A DNA stretch of 64,000 nucleotides from the NCBI RefSeq assembly GCF_000002985.6, contig NC_003283.11, positions 62,001 through 126,000 of the forward strand. The letters run 5' to 3'. This stretch comes from Caenorhabditis elegans (Eukaryota > Nematoda > Chromadorea > Rhabditida > Rhabditidae). A program made the position numbers and the translations under genes. This document shows positions 1 through 12,600 of the stretch, piece after piece (the stretch's first letter is position 1; each line of letters starts with the position of its first letter). The notes beneath the pieces were generated by a model. The model saw only the letters and a program-made list of their open reading frames with translations, was not told the DNA's origin and ran no database searches.

Positions 1-139
1 GAAATTTTTTATAACATTTTCAAGTTCAATCAAAAGTTTTAGCATTCAACTAACAAGAAAAGTATTTCAGCTTACTTTTAGACCTCAAAGAGAAGCCGAT
101 ACCATTTGATAAAGGACCTTTAAAATAGGTCCCTAAAAA

Positions 140-800
140 TATGTAGCGGCGAACGAGCACTTTGAACTAGAAAAAAGTCGATCAGAAACTGCTATCAGTG
201 CATCTTTTCACAACTTTAGAGCAGTGGTGGGAGGCAAACAATTTTTCCGGCAAATCGGCAATTTGGCGGATTTCCAGAATAACGGCACTTGCCGAAAAAT
301 TTCGGCAAATCGCGGTTTTGCACATTTTTTTTGGAAAATTCAGAATTTCAATTTCATGCGGCATTATTACATGCATCCTATAAATGTTCCTACATCTATT
401 TGGAAAAGTAAAAACTCTATGAAAATATCTTTTAAAAAACGGGAAACAATTTCAAAAAGGCACACTTTCAAGTGTATTCGATTTATAAAAATCCCTCTAA
501 AAACTTCCGTCAAATTGATATCCAGCAAACGGTAAATTGACAATTTGCCGAAAATAAAAATTTCCGAGAAATCGGCAAACGGCGATTTTCCGATTTGCCG
601 AACGGCAATGGCCGCCACAACCTAGAGGTCTGTTAAATTAATCCAAAATTAATCAAATGTTTTTAATTTCAAAATATCCTAAAAATCATTTAAAAAATTC
701 AAAACATATCATTTGGAGCAATTTTATGGTGGTGAAAAAATGCACTGTAAGCAATTTCAGATCGACTTGTTCAAAGTGCTCGTTCACCGCTAATTTTTTG
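140..800. repeat. Palindromic element split by a second repeat
   Basis: The left arm (about 142-215) and right arm (about 722-795) are imperfect inverted copies; both contain GAACGAGCACTTTGAAC or its complement. The 222-627 CGGCAAAT element sits between them, so it appears to have inserted into an older palindrome. The whole lies upstream of the visible P450 exons, probably in an intron. Confidence 0.6.
222..627 (+). mobile_element. CGGCAAAT-type interspersed element, copy 1
   Basis: Dense CGGCAAATCGGCAAA/TTTGCCGATTTGCCG motifs at both ends flank a shared core (ATCCTATAAATGTTCCTACA, then AAAACTTCCG near the end). The same order recurs at about 7045, 12965 and 31215. The left end GTGGGAGGCAAAC and right end GGCCGCCAC look like degenerate terminal inverted repeats. 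This suggests a non-autonomous DNA transposon; no protein is encoded. Confidence 0.65.
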
Positions 801-1042
801 GTACTCTTCAATTTGAACATTAAAGAATTACATTTTTATGAAAAATATCATTTTCGACTATTTTTAAAAAATATTGTGATTACGTTTTAATTATTTGTAT
901 TTGTTTTAACTTTGAAATTTTAAAAATTTACCATTGAAGAAAAAATGCTGAAAGACTGATTTCGTTGGCGATGTAAATATAAATAAACAGTGATATGAGT
1001 TTTTTAAAAATCAATTCCAAAACTCATTAAAAAAATTTTCAG

Positions 1043-1430
1043 GTGGTGTGCTCATCCCAGCTGGTGCAAACGTTGCGATAGCTCCAATGGCAATTCACAA
1101 AAACGCGAATATATATCAAAATCCAGACATATTTGATCCAGATCGTTTCCTACCTGAAGAAACTGCAAAACGACATGCCTATGACTTTATTCCCTTTTCT
1201 GCAGGGCTTCGGAACTGTATCGGGCAGAAGTTCGCCCAGCTAAACGAGAAAGTTATGGTTATACATCTTCTGAAAAACTTCAAAATTGAGCCAATGGGTG
1301 GATATTATTCAACGAAACAAGTTTTCGAGGTATTTTAATCTTGAAATTTTTGAATCTATGAATTATTTATTTGCAGCCTGTCGGAAAGCCGTCTAATGGG
1401 ATTCCAGTGAGATTGGTCAGACGTTTATAG
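1043..1430 (+). CDS. Cytochrome P450, last two exons (5' part outside the window)
   Basis: Haem-thiolate monooxygenase, expected on the ER membrane. Two exons are visible: 1043-1329, after a TTTTCAG acceptor, and 1377-1430, ending in TAG; the intron is 1330-1376 and the join is in phase 0. The first exon encodes the PERF-like segment (FDPDRFLPEE) and the haem-binding signature FSAGLRNCIGQ with its cysteine ligand. The second encodes a short C-terminal tail ending RLVRRL. An AATAAA at 1494-1499 is a plausible polyadenylation signal. The signature and the IPAGANV stretch resemble nematode CYP4-like enzymes (the CYP29/31/32 groups); substrate and exact symbol cannot be told from this fragment. 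The first 1042 bases hold no further P450 exon, so the remaining exons must lie upstream of the window, or this is a fragment. Confidence 0.85.
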
Positions 1431-2626
1431 TGAATAACGTGTCGAGTAATTTGCCAATTTTTTCCATAGTATGTTATTGCGGAAAAATATTCGAATAAAT
1501 TGTGTTATCAACATTTATTTTTTAAATACTCTATAGCGTTTTGAGCTTCTGCAATTGACTTACCCCGCTAGCTACGTCACTTTAAAATTTACTACATTAA
1601 AATATTCAGAAATACAAATTCTATTTAATTTTTTAAAAAGTTAGATTTTTAGATTTCGCAGCTGTAAATAACAGGTGAGCGTATTTCAGAAGTAACACAT
1701 ATTTATTTATTCTCAAAATCTGTTTCTAGAAAGTATTCAAAATCGCAAAAATTGCCAGAAATCCGGAGATCTTCAGAGAATATTTCGGGAGATCATCTGA
1801 AATACTTTAGTTATTCTTTTAAAAAAATTATTCAAGACAAACGGCATTGTTTTCCATCAAAAAACGGAGATTGGGAAGCAGTTAGGTTGAGTGTATTCTG
1901 AAGTTTATCGCAATAATGTGAATCTGCTGATAGAGCTTGACTGTTGTTCATGAATATAATTGCACGAAGAGCGATCGATTGGGCAAACTAAAAACTTTAC
2001 AAAAATGAACTTAAAACGAGGGCTGCAGGCGGCAAAACGCCTGCCGCGCCCGCCTGCCTCGCACCGCGGGCCACGCCTGCGGCGCGGAACCCGAAAATTG
2101 TCGGCCGCGGCAAAAGAACCACCATTCGCACTATGTGGAGTAAACACCAAGCCTTTGACTTCTCGCCAAACTGCAGAAATGATGCGAGAGGCCGGCGTGA
2201 GGCGGGAAGGTTGGAGGCAGGCATCAGGGTCTGAAATCGTGCCTGCCTTCCAAGGAAGTCCTAGTTAGAACTATTTTTTTTTTGAGTAAACGTACCTTTA
2301 AACTTGGAAAGTTGATGTCCAACAACCCTGGGTTGTTTTCGACGGTTATTGCTGGTATGGTCACTTTGTACTTTTCAAATTTTTCTTTTAAATAATTTCT
2401 CAGAAAATTTGATATTCCCCCCCCCAAATGTTTTTCTCAAAAAATTTTAATTTCCTTTCCCGATGATGTCACTCTAACCGTGATTTTTCAATCTGAAAGT
2501 CATTTTTTCTGAAATTTAAACCAGATTAAAAAAAACTTCAAATTCATTTATCACAGTTACATATATACAAAAAAAATTTAATTATATTTCTCGAAACATC
2601 ATACATCGATATAGAATATGTCATAA
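1431..2626. other. Intergenic spacer with a GC-rich patch
   Basis: This is the space between the P450 end and a palindromic element. Most is A/T-rich with no convincing coding frame. A GC-rich patch at about 2020-2105, with CCTGCC- and GCGGC-like words, resembles the dispersed GCCTGCC repeats found elsewhere in the window. Short ORFs over it run on both strands and look like repeat translation. Confidence 0.5.
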
Positions 2627-3361
2627 TTTAAAGGGGGACTACACCCTGTGGGGAAATTGCTTTAAAACATGCCTATGGGGTCACAATGACCGAATATCAT
2701 GATAAAAAAATTGAAAAAAATTTCCCTGATTTTATATGATTTTTTGAAAATTGAAAAAATCTCAGTTTTCCCCTAATTCCTATTTGAATTTCCGCCAATT
2801 GAACTCGTTCGTTGGAGCGCGCTTGCATTATTTTTGTTAATTATTTTTATTTATTTTCATTATTTCACCGATTTTCTTCATTTTTTGGAGGTTTTTAATC
2901 AGAAAATGAAAGAAATAAACAAGAAAAATGCAAAATGTTTATTAAAAAGAACTGAAAATGCCTAAAACTCTGAATAATACTAATTTCAGGCTCGTCGTCG
3001 TTGGATCGCATAATTTCTGAGTTTTACGCGTTTCCAGTTACTTTTTAATAAACATTTTGCAGTTTTCTTGTTTATTTCTTTCATTTTCTGATTAAAACCT
3101 CCAAAAAATGAAGAAAATGGGTGAAATAATGGAAATAAATAAAAATAATTAACAAAAATAATGCAAGCGCGCTCCAACGAACGAGTTCAATTGGCGGAAA
3201 TTCAAATAGGAATTAGGGGAAAACTGAGATTTTTTCAATTTTCAAAAAATCATATAAAATCAGGGAAATTTTTCTAAATTTTTTTATCATGATATTCGGT
3301 CATTATGACCCCATAGGCATGTTTTAAAGCAATTTCCCCACAGGGTGTAGTCCACCTTTAA
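2627..3361. mobile_element. 735-bp near-perfect palindrome with TTTAA ends
   Basis: The two arms (about 2627-2985 and 3000-3361) are inverted copies along nearly their whole length. The ends read TTTAAAGGGGGACTACACCC and, on the other strand, TTAAAGGTGGACTACACCC. It resembles the palindromic repeats of C. elegans that target TTTAAA-like sites. It has no ORF of note. It lies between the P450 and the 3' end of the formin. Confidence 0.8.
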
Positions 3362-3603
3362 CCAGATATGGGCAAAAGAGTGGGACGATAGTGGGGTACA
3401 GGAGCAATGATTACAAAGAACAAACACATACAAATACTATTTCAGAATTATCGATTTTTTGTGTCGAAATGCATAGAGATCGGCAAGGAGCTAGGGAAAC
3501 AATTGACGGGATTTGAGGGTTGATGGAAAAGCTTTCAGGGCAACGGGATAGAATTTTGGGGTGTACTGGAACGGAGCAGTTTTCAAAATATTACAGATAT
3601 AAA

Positions 3604-6600
3604 TCATGGTTTGACGGTTTTTTTCGGCCGGAATGAGGTTCTTAGTCGGGAGAGCTCTTCTTTGAAGATATCACCGGATTGGAGAGCACTTATCAGTTGC
3701 TCGAAATCTCGTTCTTTGTGGTTTTCCTTACGGCGTGTTGTGGCTGAAGATTTTATTATTTTTTTAAATTCAAATGTTTTCCCTCGTTTTGCCTAGACGC
3801 CTGCCTATCTCATTACTAAATGCCTACGTGCCTACGTGCCTACCTCCCTCATGTCTACAAGCATAAGCGCCTTCTCTTTTATGCCTCCGTGCCTGCCTAT
3901 ATCATGCCTACAAGCCTAAGCGCCTTCTCTTTTTATGCCTACTTGTCCGCCTACCTCATACATACACCCCTAGACGCCTGCCTATCTCATTGTTACATAC
4001 CTATGTACCTACCCACCTTTTGCCTACACCCATAGACGCCTTCCTTTCTCATGCCTACATGTCTACCCACCTCATACCTACACGCCTAAGTTCCTGCCTA
4101 CCGCTTCAAAAATAAGCCCACATCAAAAAACGCCTAGAAACTTACATTTCTTGGCCAAAAACGACCTGGCAATTGTCTGCCGCTTAATTTTCTCCTCTTC
4201 CTCAACTTCAGCCCACAACTGCTGATGATACTCGTTGAAAGTGTTCAAGAATTTGTTGATAACCGAGAAAAATTCTTCCGGTACTGGGACACCTCCGGAC
4301 GGGGAATAGCAAAAGTATTTGGCGCAATCGGAGAACTGAAATATGATTTTGTATCAATTAACGGGATATTTGCACCATTTTTTTTTGATGCAGTATAATT
4401 TTTTGATGCATCATGTTTTAAGCTTACATAATTCAAACTAAACACACTCCTACCTTATTCTTCATCTCCCTGAACATTTTATCCAAGTTGTGATACTCTG
4501 CAGTAGCCTTCTCGATGAAAGCTTTCGCCACCAGCGCGAATCGATCGTTCTCCGGCGGAATGTGCTCGGGGAGCTCAACTTTTGTGGTGGACTCTAACAG
4601 GTTCAGCTCTTTCCTCACAATGAGCAGCGCCTCTTCAAGATTCCGAATTTCAGCTGCAGTTTCAGACTGGCTAAACCGGGCGGCCTCTGTTACGGTGGCG
4701 AAGTCCTTCTTGAATTTTGTGAGGTCTGGGTACTTCTTTTCAATGAAATTCACCAAAAAGTGAAGGAGATTTCTATCATTTCGCAGTGCATTTTTGACAT
4801 CTGCCAGTTTATTTATCGACGCCATCTCAAATCCATAAGCATTTCCATTTCGTTTTCCGAAATTCAAATAATTTCCGATAGCCAAGATGATCGTCAATAT
4901 CTGGCGGAATCTCTTGTTCTGCTGACATGACGACGTGGCTTTCAGCACGACTTGAATAAACGGAACAAGTGCTTCAACTCTGTCATGGAAACTTCTGATG
5001 ATGTTCAGACATCGGAGACGTTGCTCGAATCTTGGAATACTCGAGATCTCGTACATATACCTGTCGGCAAGTGCAAGTACTGTAGGGCTTCCGTGTTTCT
5101 GAACGCTTTCGTTGATCTGGGTAAGCTCTTCTTTGGTTGGCATAAACTTGAGCATTTGCTCTATCATATCCTTGGGTAATTTGCATTTCTCATCCATTGA
5201 CATCATCGCTTGCTTGATTTCTTTGTGCGAGAGCTTCAGCTTGGAGAGCATTATTGTGCAGTTTTGATAGCGTCTCGGGTCAATTACGGTGATCTGGAAA
5301 TGAAAGTTGTATACAAAAAAATTTACACTGTAAGATGTTGGCTGCTTGAGAAAGTCTTATTTTTTGAAAAGAAACCTTGAAAATGTCGGCTGCACATTAT
5401 TTTAGGCATTTTTTTGAATAAAGCACACAACAATGCTTCTACTTTTTAAAAAATTAGCGGCGAAATGAAATTTTCTGAGGACAAAATTTTGGGTAGGAAA
5501 TTCAAATTTTTCGAAAAAATAATTTAGCGGGAGTTCAAATTTTCTGAGAAAAACATTATGGCGGAAAATTCTAATTTTCCAAGGATAAAATTTTGGCGCG
5601 AATCTAAAATTTTCAAAAAATTTGTTCCCAGATTTGGTAAACTAAAAGAAAAAGATCGACCCGAGGCGGTCAAGACAAATTTCCACAGGTACACGTGGTG
5701 TCAGGATGTCCCATTACAGTTTGATCTACAAAAAATGCGGGAAGTTTTTGCTCAAAAAAAGTGTGACGTCAGCACGTTCTTAACCATTTAAAGTCAGTTG
5801 AGAACTCTGCGTCTTTTCTCCCGCATTTTTTGTAGATCATTGTAGATCAATCCAAAATGAGAGACTCTGACACTACGTGCAGGTAAGAGGCATTTTGTTA
5901 GAAAAAGAAGATCAAAATTGGCAGTTTTACTAAAATGCATGGCCCGACATCTCCCGGTTTTTTTGCAAATTTCGATTTAAAAATTTTTGATTTTAACTGA
6001 CATTTGCCTGTTGTGGTCTTCTATTTATCGTCCCATACAGCGTATCCGTGTCCTCATCCTTATGCGAAGAGCTCGCCGCAAAGCATCCAGATAACTCTGT
6101 CAAATCCAATTGCTTATAGATCTTCTCATCATCAATTCCATCCCAAACAGTTCCCCTCGTTTTATCCAGCGTCAATCTCTGCCAATTTAGAGTTTTCATG
6201 TTTCCAGGCGGTTCGGGCACATTTTTCAGGGCGTCTTTCGGCGGGGAAGTTAGTCCTCCGATTGGTGGAGGAGGTGGTGGTGGGGCTGGAGGACAGACAG
6301 GTGGCAGGAGTGGAGGAGAGGGGCATGGGTCTGATGGGCTGGATGAGGCGGAAGTGGAGGCTAGACTGATTCGACTTCCAGCCCTGCCATCGCTGAAATC
6401 AGCCAGACGATTTTCCAGTTCCATGATCCGTGTTCTCTCCAGATCCATGTCCTCCTTGGCTTTCTCCAGCTCTTTTGCAATCCGCTCATAGTCGCAATGA
6501 TTCTGAAGACGTGCCAATATTTCCGACATATCCACATGATTCTGCAATGGGGAATTGACATCCGTCATCCCATTCACAGTAGTTTGCAATGTAAGATGTT

Positions 6601-9600
6601 GAAGGATCAGGTCAAATAACCTCCATAATGGTACATGCTGATCGTCTGATGGTACCATGAAGAGGTGTTGAAGTAGAGAATGGAAGTGGGGAAGCGCTTG
6701 GCTGTGGTTCAACTTTATGTGAAGAGCCTCCGCCATTCCTACGACTGACTCAAAATCAATGGGGGAAGATGTCTCGGAAGACATTGAAATATCACTGCTT
6801 GTGCAACTTCCAGCCAATGAGATTTCATCTTCTTTTCGCATCATCTCGAATAGATCGATGTGATCCTCGAGGCGTTGAGAGGCTCCCTCACGGCATTGCT
6901 CCAAGGTGGTGGACATTCCGAGCATTAGGAGCTCTGAGCGCAGGTGTTGGCGGTAGATGGCACAGTTCTGTAAATGGTAGAGGTTATCGGGTTGTTGGGG
7001 AAATTTTTTGAATTGCTTTTTTTTGGAGAATTGAAGCAAATGTCCAGGGGTGGGCGGCAAAGGATTTTTTCGGTAAATCAGCAAATCGGCAAATTGCCGA
7101 AATTTAAAAAATTCCGGTGAACCAGCAAACCGGCAAATAGGCGATGTTCCGAAATTGCCGGAAAAACGGCAATTTTCGAAAATTTTCTGCAAATTGTGGT
7201 TTGCACATATTTTTTTTGGAAATTTCAGAATTTCTTTTGTTTTAATCGGCAAAATTGTACGCATCCTATAAATGTTCCTACACCTATTTTGAAAAATAAG
7301 CAAATTCTATGAGAATATCTAAAGAAAACGGGACAAAAATTTAAAAAGGCACAGTTTTAAGTGTTTCCGTCTTATAAAAAATCCCTCTAAAAACTTCCGG
7401 CAAACTGATGTTCGGCAAACCGGCAAAAAATTGAAAATAGTTTTAATTGAAAATTTTGAGAAATTACTTAAAAGCTTTCGATCGGTAAATTGGTATTTGA
7501 GTCAGTTTTTGAGCATTTTTCAAAACTGAGATAAAATTGAGAATATTATTCGAAATATCAAATATTTCTCTATATTTCAGTTTAAATTTAGAAAAAACTT
7601 TGGCACAACGATGAGAAAAAAATTGTTTTATAAATTTTTCCACTGTGCCGAAAAATGAAAATTTAATGAATTTTTTAATGCTTTGAAGCTTGCTAACTTC
7701 ATAAATTTTTGTGCAAAGATTGTTTTTTTTTGAGCTCGAAAATTCTCTAACTAGATTTTTTATACAAAAAATCGCAGGAAAAAATATGATTAAATCAAAA
7801 ATTTTCCTAATTCCAGAAAACAATACTCAAAAAGAAAACTTGTTACACAATTACAACAGTACGGAAAAAGGAAGTATGCGTAGGTGGCGAAAGTGAACAT
7901 CTTCTATCCTATCTCCACACCAAAGGCCTACTTATCCGTGAAATCTATTACAACTCACTTCAGCTGCGCCAGTTCTTAGCAATGCATTGATCAGTCCGAA
8001 GATGGCTGTTCTGACACGATCCGTGTCGCGATCTGTGGAGTATGTTCTGTGTAAATCTGACACCAACGTCTGGAATCGAGTTCGTTCGCCGAGCAATGTG
8101 CTCACCTGGAAATGGGGATAATTTGAGAGTTTATTATGAAAAAACAATTTGCAAAAAAAATTTTTAGGTGCAGTTAAATTTAAAAAGCTAAAAAGTGGCT
8201 TCAAAATTCAGCGATAATTTTGGAAGTTGGCCAAAAAACTGTTTTTTAATTCAAGCATTGTTGGTATCCAGAACCTATAAATTGGAAAATTTGGCAATTT
8301 ACCAAAAAAGCTTTGACTAAACATTTTTAAAAACCTTTCAAATTTTTGAGTATTGTAATGCTATTTCACAAATTTAAACTACATCCCCACTGACTCTAAG
8401 CTATGCAAACTTCAAAAAATTTACAGAAAAAGGATATCTTACAGCAAAAAACTACTACTAAAACCAGTTGGTGGATACGAACTATCAATTGATAAGAGAA
8501 CATAGATATTCACACATTTGTCTTCTCATTCTTTGCATACCAAGTGATAAAGATAAACAATGCTATTTTTGGATAAAAAGTTTTTTTTTGGAAAATTTCT
8601 CACTAGATTTTTTATTCACAAGTTAAAATTGTTTCAAAAAAATATTTTTTTTCAAAAATACTTGACACAATGGGAATTTAAGTTTTCAAAAATAGAAAGA
8701 AAAAATCAGGAAAACTTTTTTCCAAGGGGGAAATTTAAATTTCAGTATATTCAGTTAAATGCAATCCTTTCGAAAAGGCGAAAAACTTACTTCTGTGATT
8801 GCTCTCAGCACTTGTATGTGTCCTTCGTCTGGAATAAAGCACAATCCGGATAGGATTTCGATCGCGACTATCTGAAAGTTTTTGGTTTTTTTTTGTTAGA
8901 AAAAAATCAAAATTTTTTTATAGTCAACCCTATAACTACAGTAATCCGTACCGTAACCAATAATCCAAAATATGAATTTTCCCAAAGTACGGTATGCACT
9001 AGACATGTCCCAATAACTAGAAATATCATGAAGTATAGCCTCATTGCGAGCAAAACTAAAACAGTTGGAGGAAGTGAACGAACACAGAAGGAGGGGTGCG
9101 GTATCTAGTACAAATAGAAACAAATGGTCAGTTCACGGGGTGTCGGAAATAGTGTATTAATTAGAGAGAGTGCAGAGAGTAAAGGGCGCAACTTGGAGGA
9201 ACAGGAGAGCCAAGCGGAAAGGGGGTTATGTAAGGGATGGTATATATGATTGATATATATATGTATGGAAAGTTTCGAGAGATGTATACTGGATATGATA
9301 AGTGTATGTGTAGGTCTCATACTTATGATGCCGGTATTCTTAATATTGGGGAAAATCGAAAAAAACCGAAAAATCGAAAAAAAAAGTTTCGGTTTTTTGG
9401 AAAACTTTTTTTTTTGATTCACTTTTATTTTCGAAATTGTTTTATTTGTTTTTTAGAAATTTTTAATTTTAAATTTTTCCAATTTTTTTTGATTTTCAGG
9501 AAAAATAGGTTTTCTGATTTAAAAAAAATTAATTTAAATCTTTCGATTTTCTTCCAATGTTATTTTTATTTATTTTTCTCAAAAAAAAGTTTTTATTTGT

Positions 9601-12600
9601 AATTTTTTTTCCATTCCATTCAAACTCAAATAATTTGCAGGGTTGCAGGGTTGCCCGTTTTTTTTTAAAGTGACACACACGTGGCAAAAAATGTCCCAAA
9701 AAATTTAATGTTACTTTGAGAGTTTAAAGCTCAGCTGGGAGTGGTCCAAAAATTTTGATTTTTGGTTCTCTCCCTTTCAAAAATCTGTATGTAAAAATAG
9801 TTTACAACTTGATTTTTTAAAAATATTTTTGAAATTTTGTTGCTTTCTAATATTGTATTCTAAACAAAGAAAAATCCAAAAAATTTTGTGACTACTGTCA
9901 AATGAAATATCATGGTTGATAACATTAATTCCCAGAGTTTCATAAAAATTGATACACAGCAAGCAAAGTTATGATTTTTGACCCGGAACTTATTTGGAGA
10001 CCTAATATTTTAACGGAATTTTTTTTAATTTCATATTTTCTTACTATTAGTTTTTTCAAACATTTCTGAAAATATGATTACCTATTTTTAGGATTTTCCC
10101 AAATTTCATTTTTTGTTGAATTTTTTTAAAAATGCTCGTTGTTTGGAAAAATTAATTTGGAAAAATTGAATGTAAGACACGATTTTTGGAACAGGCGTAG
10201 CAGCCGACATTTTGCGGGTTTCCTGAAAGCCAGTAAGATGTCGGATGTTTTCTAAAATTTCAATTTTCTTCAAAATTTATTAAAGTTTCACGAAAAGAAT
10301 GTTAGAAAATCTAGAAAAAAATTGCTAAAAAAAAAGTTTGCCATACAAAACCAAAAATGAGAAAATTAGCATAAACCCTATTCAGTCAGAATCATCACTT
10401 TTTATCAAAACTTTGTTCAAAAGGTGTGATAGTGAATTGAATACATATCTGAACATGTCAAGAATCACCTTCAGTTTTTACGATTTCCCTCCCACCTCTC
10501 CACGAAAAGAGAGAAAGAAATTTCCGAAAAAGGAACAGCACCGCAGAAATTCAGAAATAGTAATCGGATATTTCTTTGGAAATAGTTTGGGAAATGAAGA
10601 GACGCAGAGACAAATTTAGAATTTCCGTGGTGGGGGTATCATCAAGGACAGGGATGGTGGATTTCGGGAATTAACTGTGATTTCGGAAATTTTTTGATTT
10701 TTTTTTGAAATTTGTAGAAATTTGTAAGAAAAAAAATGAAATCTGTAGAAATAGAAAGTTTGAAAATAGATTTTTTTTAATTCTGAAAATTCTGAAAAGC
10801 TCAAAAAAAATTTTTTTTTCAAAAATAAATTTGGGTTTTGATTTTGGAGCCTAAATTTGCGAAAACTTTGAATCTTAAATTTTATAATTATTCTTTAAAT
10901 TGTCTGAATTTTGCGCTAAGTATTCAGAAAATTAATTTACAGCCTAATTCATTAAAACTACCTAAAAATGTGATTTTCTTGACAAAATTTTTCAAAAAAA
11001 TTAATTTTTGAATTTTGTGCTGAATTTCTAAAAAAAGTTCTGAATTTTGGCAAAAAGTTCTAGAAAATTAAATTTTTTAAATTTGAATTTATACATTAAA
11101 TCTTGAATTTTGTGCCGAACTTGTGTTTTTTAATCTATTTCAAACTTAGTTTAAAAGTCAAGCATTCTGGAAAAATACTTGAAAAATTTGTAGTAATAAA
11201 AATTAGCAAAAAAAATTTGGATTAAAATTCTGAAAACTAAAGTGAGGAAAGGGTCTCTTTTGGAAAAAAACATTTATTTTTAGTTTCTAAATTTTTAAAT
11301 TTTGTTTTTTAATTTTCTGAAATTTTTTTATTTTTCGTTGGTTTTCGAAAACAATTTTTTTATTTTTGCGAATTTTTAAACATTGAAAAAAAATCTGACT
11401 ATAAGCCGACACTTAGCGGGTTTTATTGCAAACCAGTGAAATGTCGGCTGCTTTCTGGAATTTGTATTGTTTTTTTTAATCGATTTTGAAGAAAAAAGGA
11501 TTGAATATTTCTTAAACACTAGCAAAAAGCAATAAGTGCAAAATTTCCAAAATTCCTCAATTTACTGTCTACCCTTCATGGCGCCTCATAATGAGTTATG
11601 AAATACCTCGCCAAAACTTGTCTAAAAAATGCATGAATTATTTCGAAATCCATCAAAAAGTGAACGTAAAATTGCGTTATTCACCCGAAACAAGCTGAAC
11701 ATGGAAACAAAGATAAATTGCAAATTGTTCCGGTTTTCGAGTATAGCTGTGTTTGGATTTATATACTCACGGAGGTAGAGGCAGGTCAATTAAATGAATC
11801 ATCTGGCGCGAAGTTTGGGTAGCAAATATTTTTTTGGTTAGAGACTCTTAACTTAGAGCAAAAAATCTGTTTTGAAAAAATTAATTTGGCTGAATATTCG
11901 GAATTTTTCAATATAGCCAAAATTTCTTCAAATTTTTTTAAAATTTCAATTAGCCAAAATTGAAAAAAAAAACCAGAACAAAACTTTAAAAAGTTAAATT
12001 TCATATTACATTAAAATTACAACCCAAAGGCTTAGGTTTTTTTTGCTCTAGAGATAAAAAAATTCCAATTTTTTGTTTTGCAAAAATTCAGAAAACTTAA
12101 TTAATAATCATTAATTTTAATAAAAACATATTTCAAAAGTGTTATTTTTCTCTTAAAATATCAAATAATTTAAGCGCACATATAGGATCTTCTCTGAAAT
12201 TTCCGAAATGAAAAGTTCAGAAATTGGTTTTTTTTCTTTAACATTTTTTTCAGCTGGTTACTGTATTTTTAACCCCGGCCAAAACACCATATCTTAAATA
12301 AAATTTAAAAAATTGGAAAGCTAAATGCCAAAATTGTCAACAAAAAGTGGCCACTGATTAAAAATTTATGAAAAAATCGTATTTTCGGGTTGGGACTTCT
12401 GTTTGTGTTCGTGTTTTCTTTGCAAGTTTGGTGGGGAAATTTGCTCGAAAAACTTTTCGAAATTGGGGAAAAAAGCCTACTGCCTGCCTGTCTTCAAGGC
12501 AGCCAACCTACTTTGTGCCTAGTGGTCGGCAACAGACAGTTGCCGAACTCGGTGAACGCTAGATTAGAACAAATAAAAATCTACACTGTGCAAACTCAAA

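Noticed and set aside
5993..6001. Formin exon ending at the in-frame stop after NVS
   Set aside because: The donor GTCAGT just before it joins in phase 0 to the exon ending at 5293, giving an uninterrupted FH2 domain.
6968..7303. Upstream extension of the large formin exon in an open frame
   Set aside because: The extension reads through a good TTTACAG acceptor and into a CGGCAAAT transposon. The spliced frame from exon 7959-8105 joins in phase at 6967.
7045..7440. CGGCAAAT repeats as a CRISPR array
   Set aside because: Units are irregular, inverted and without spacers; the genome is nematode.
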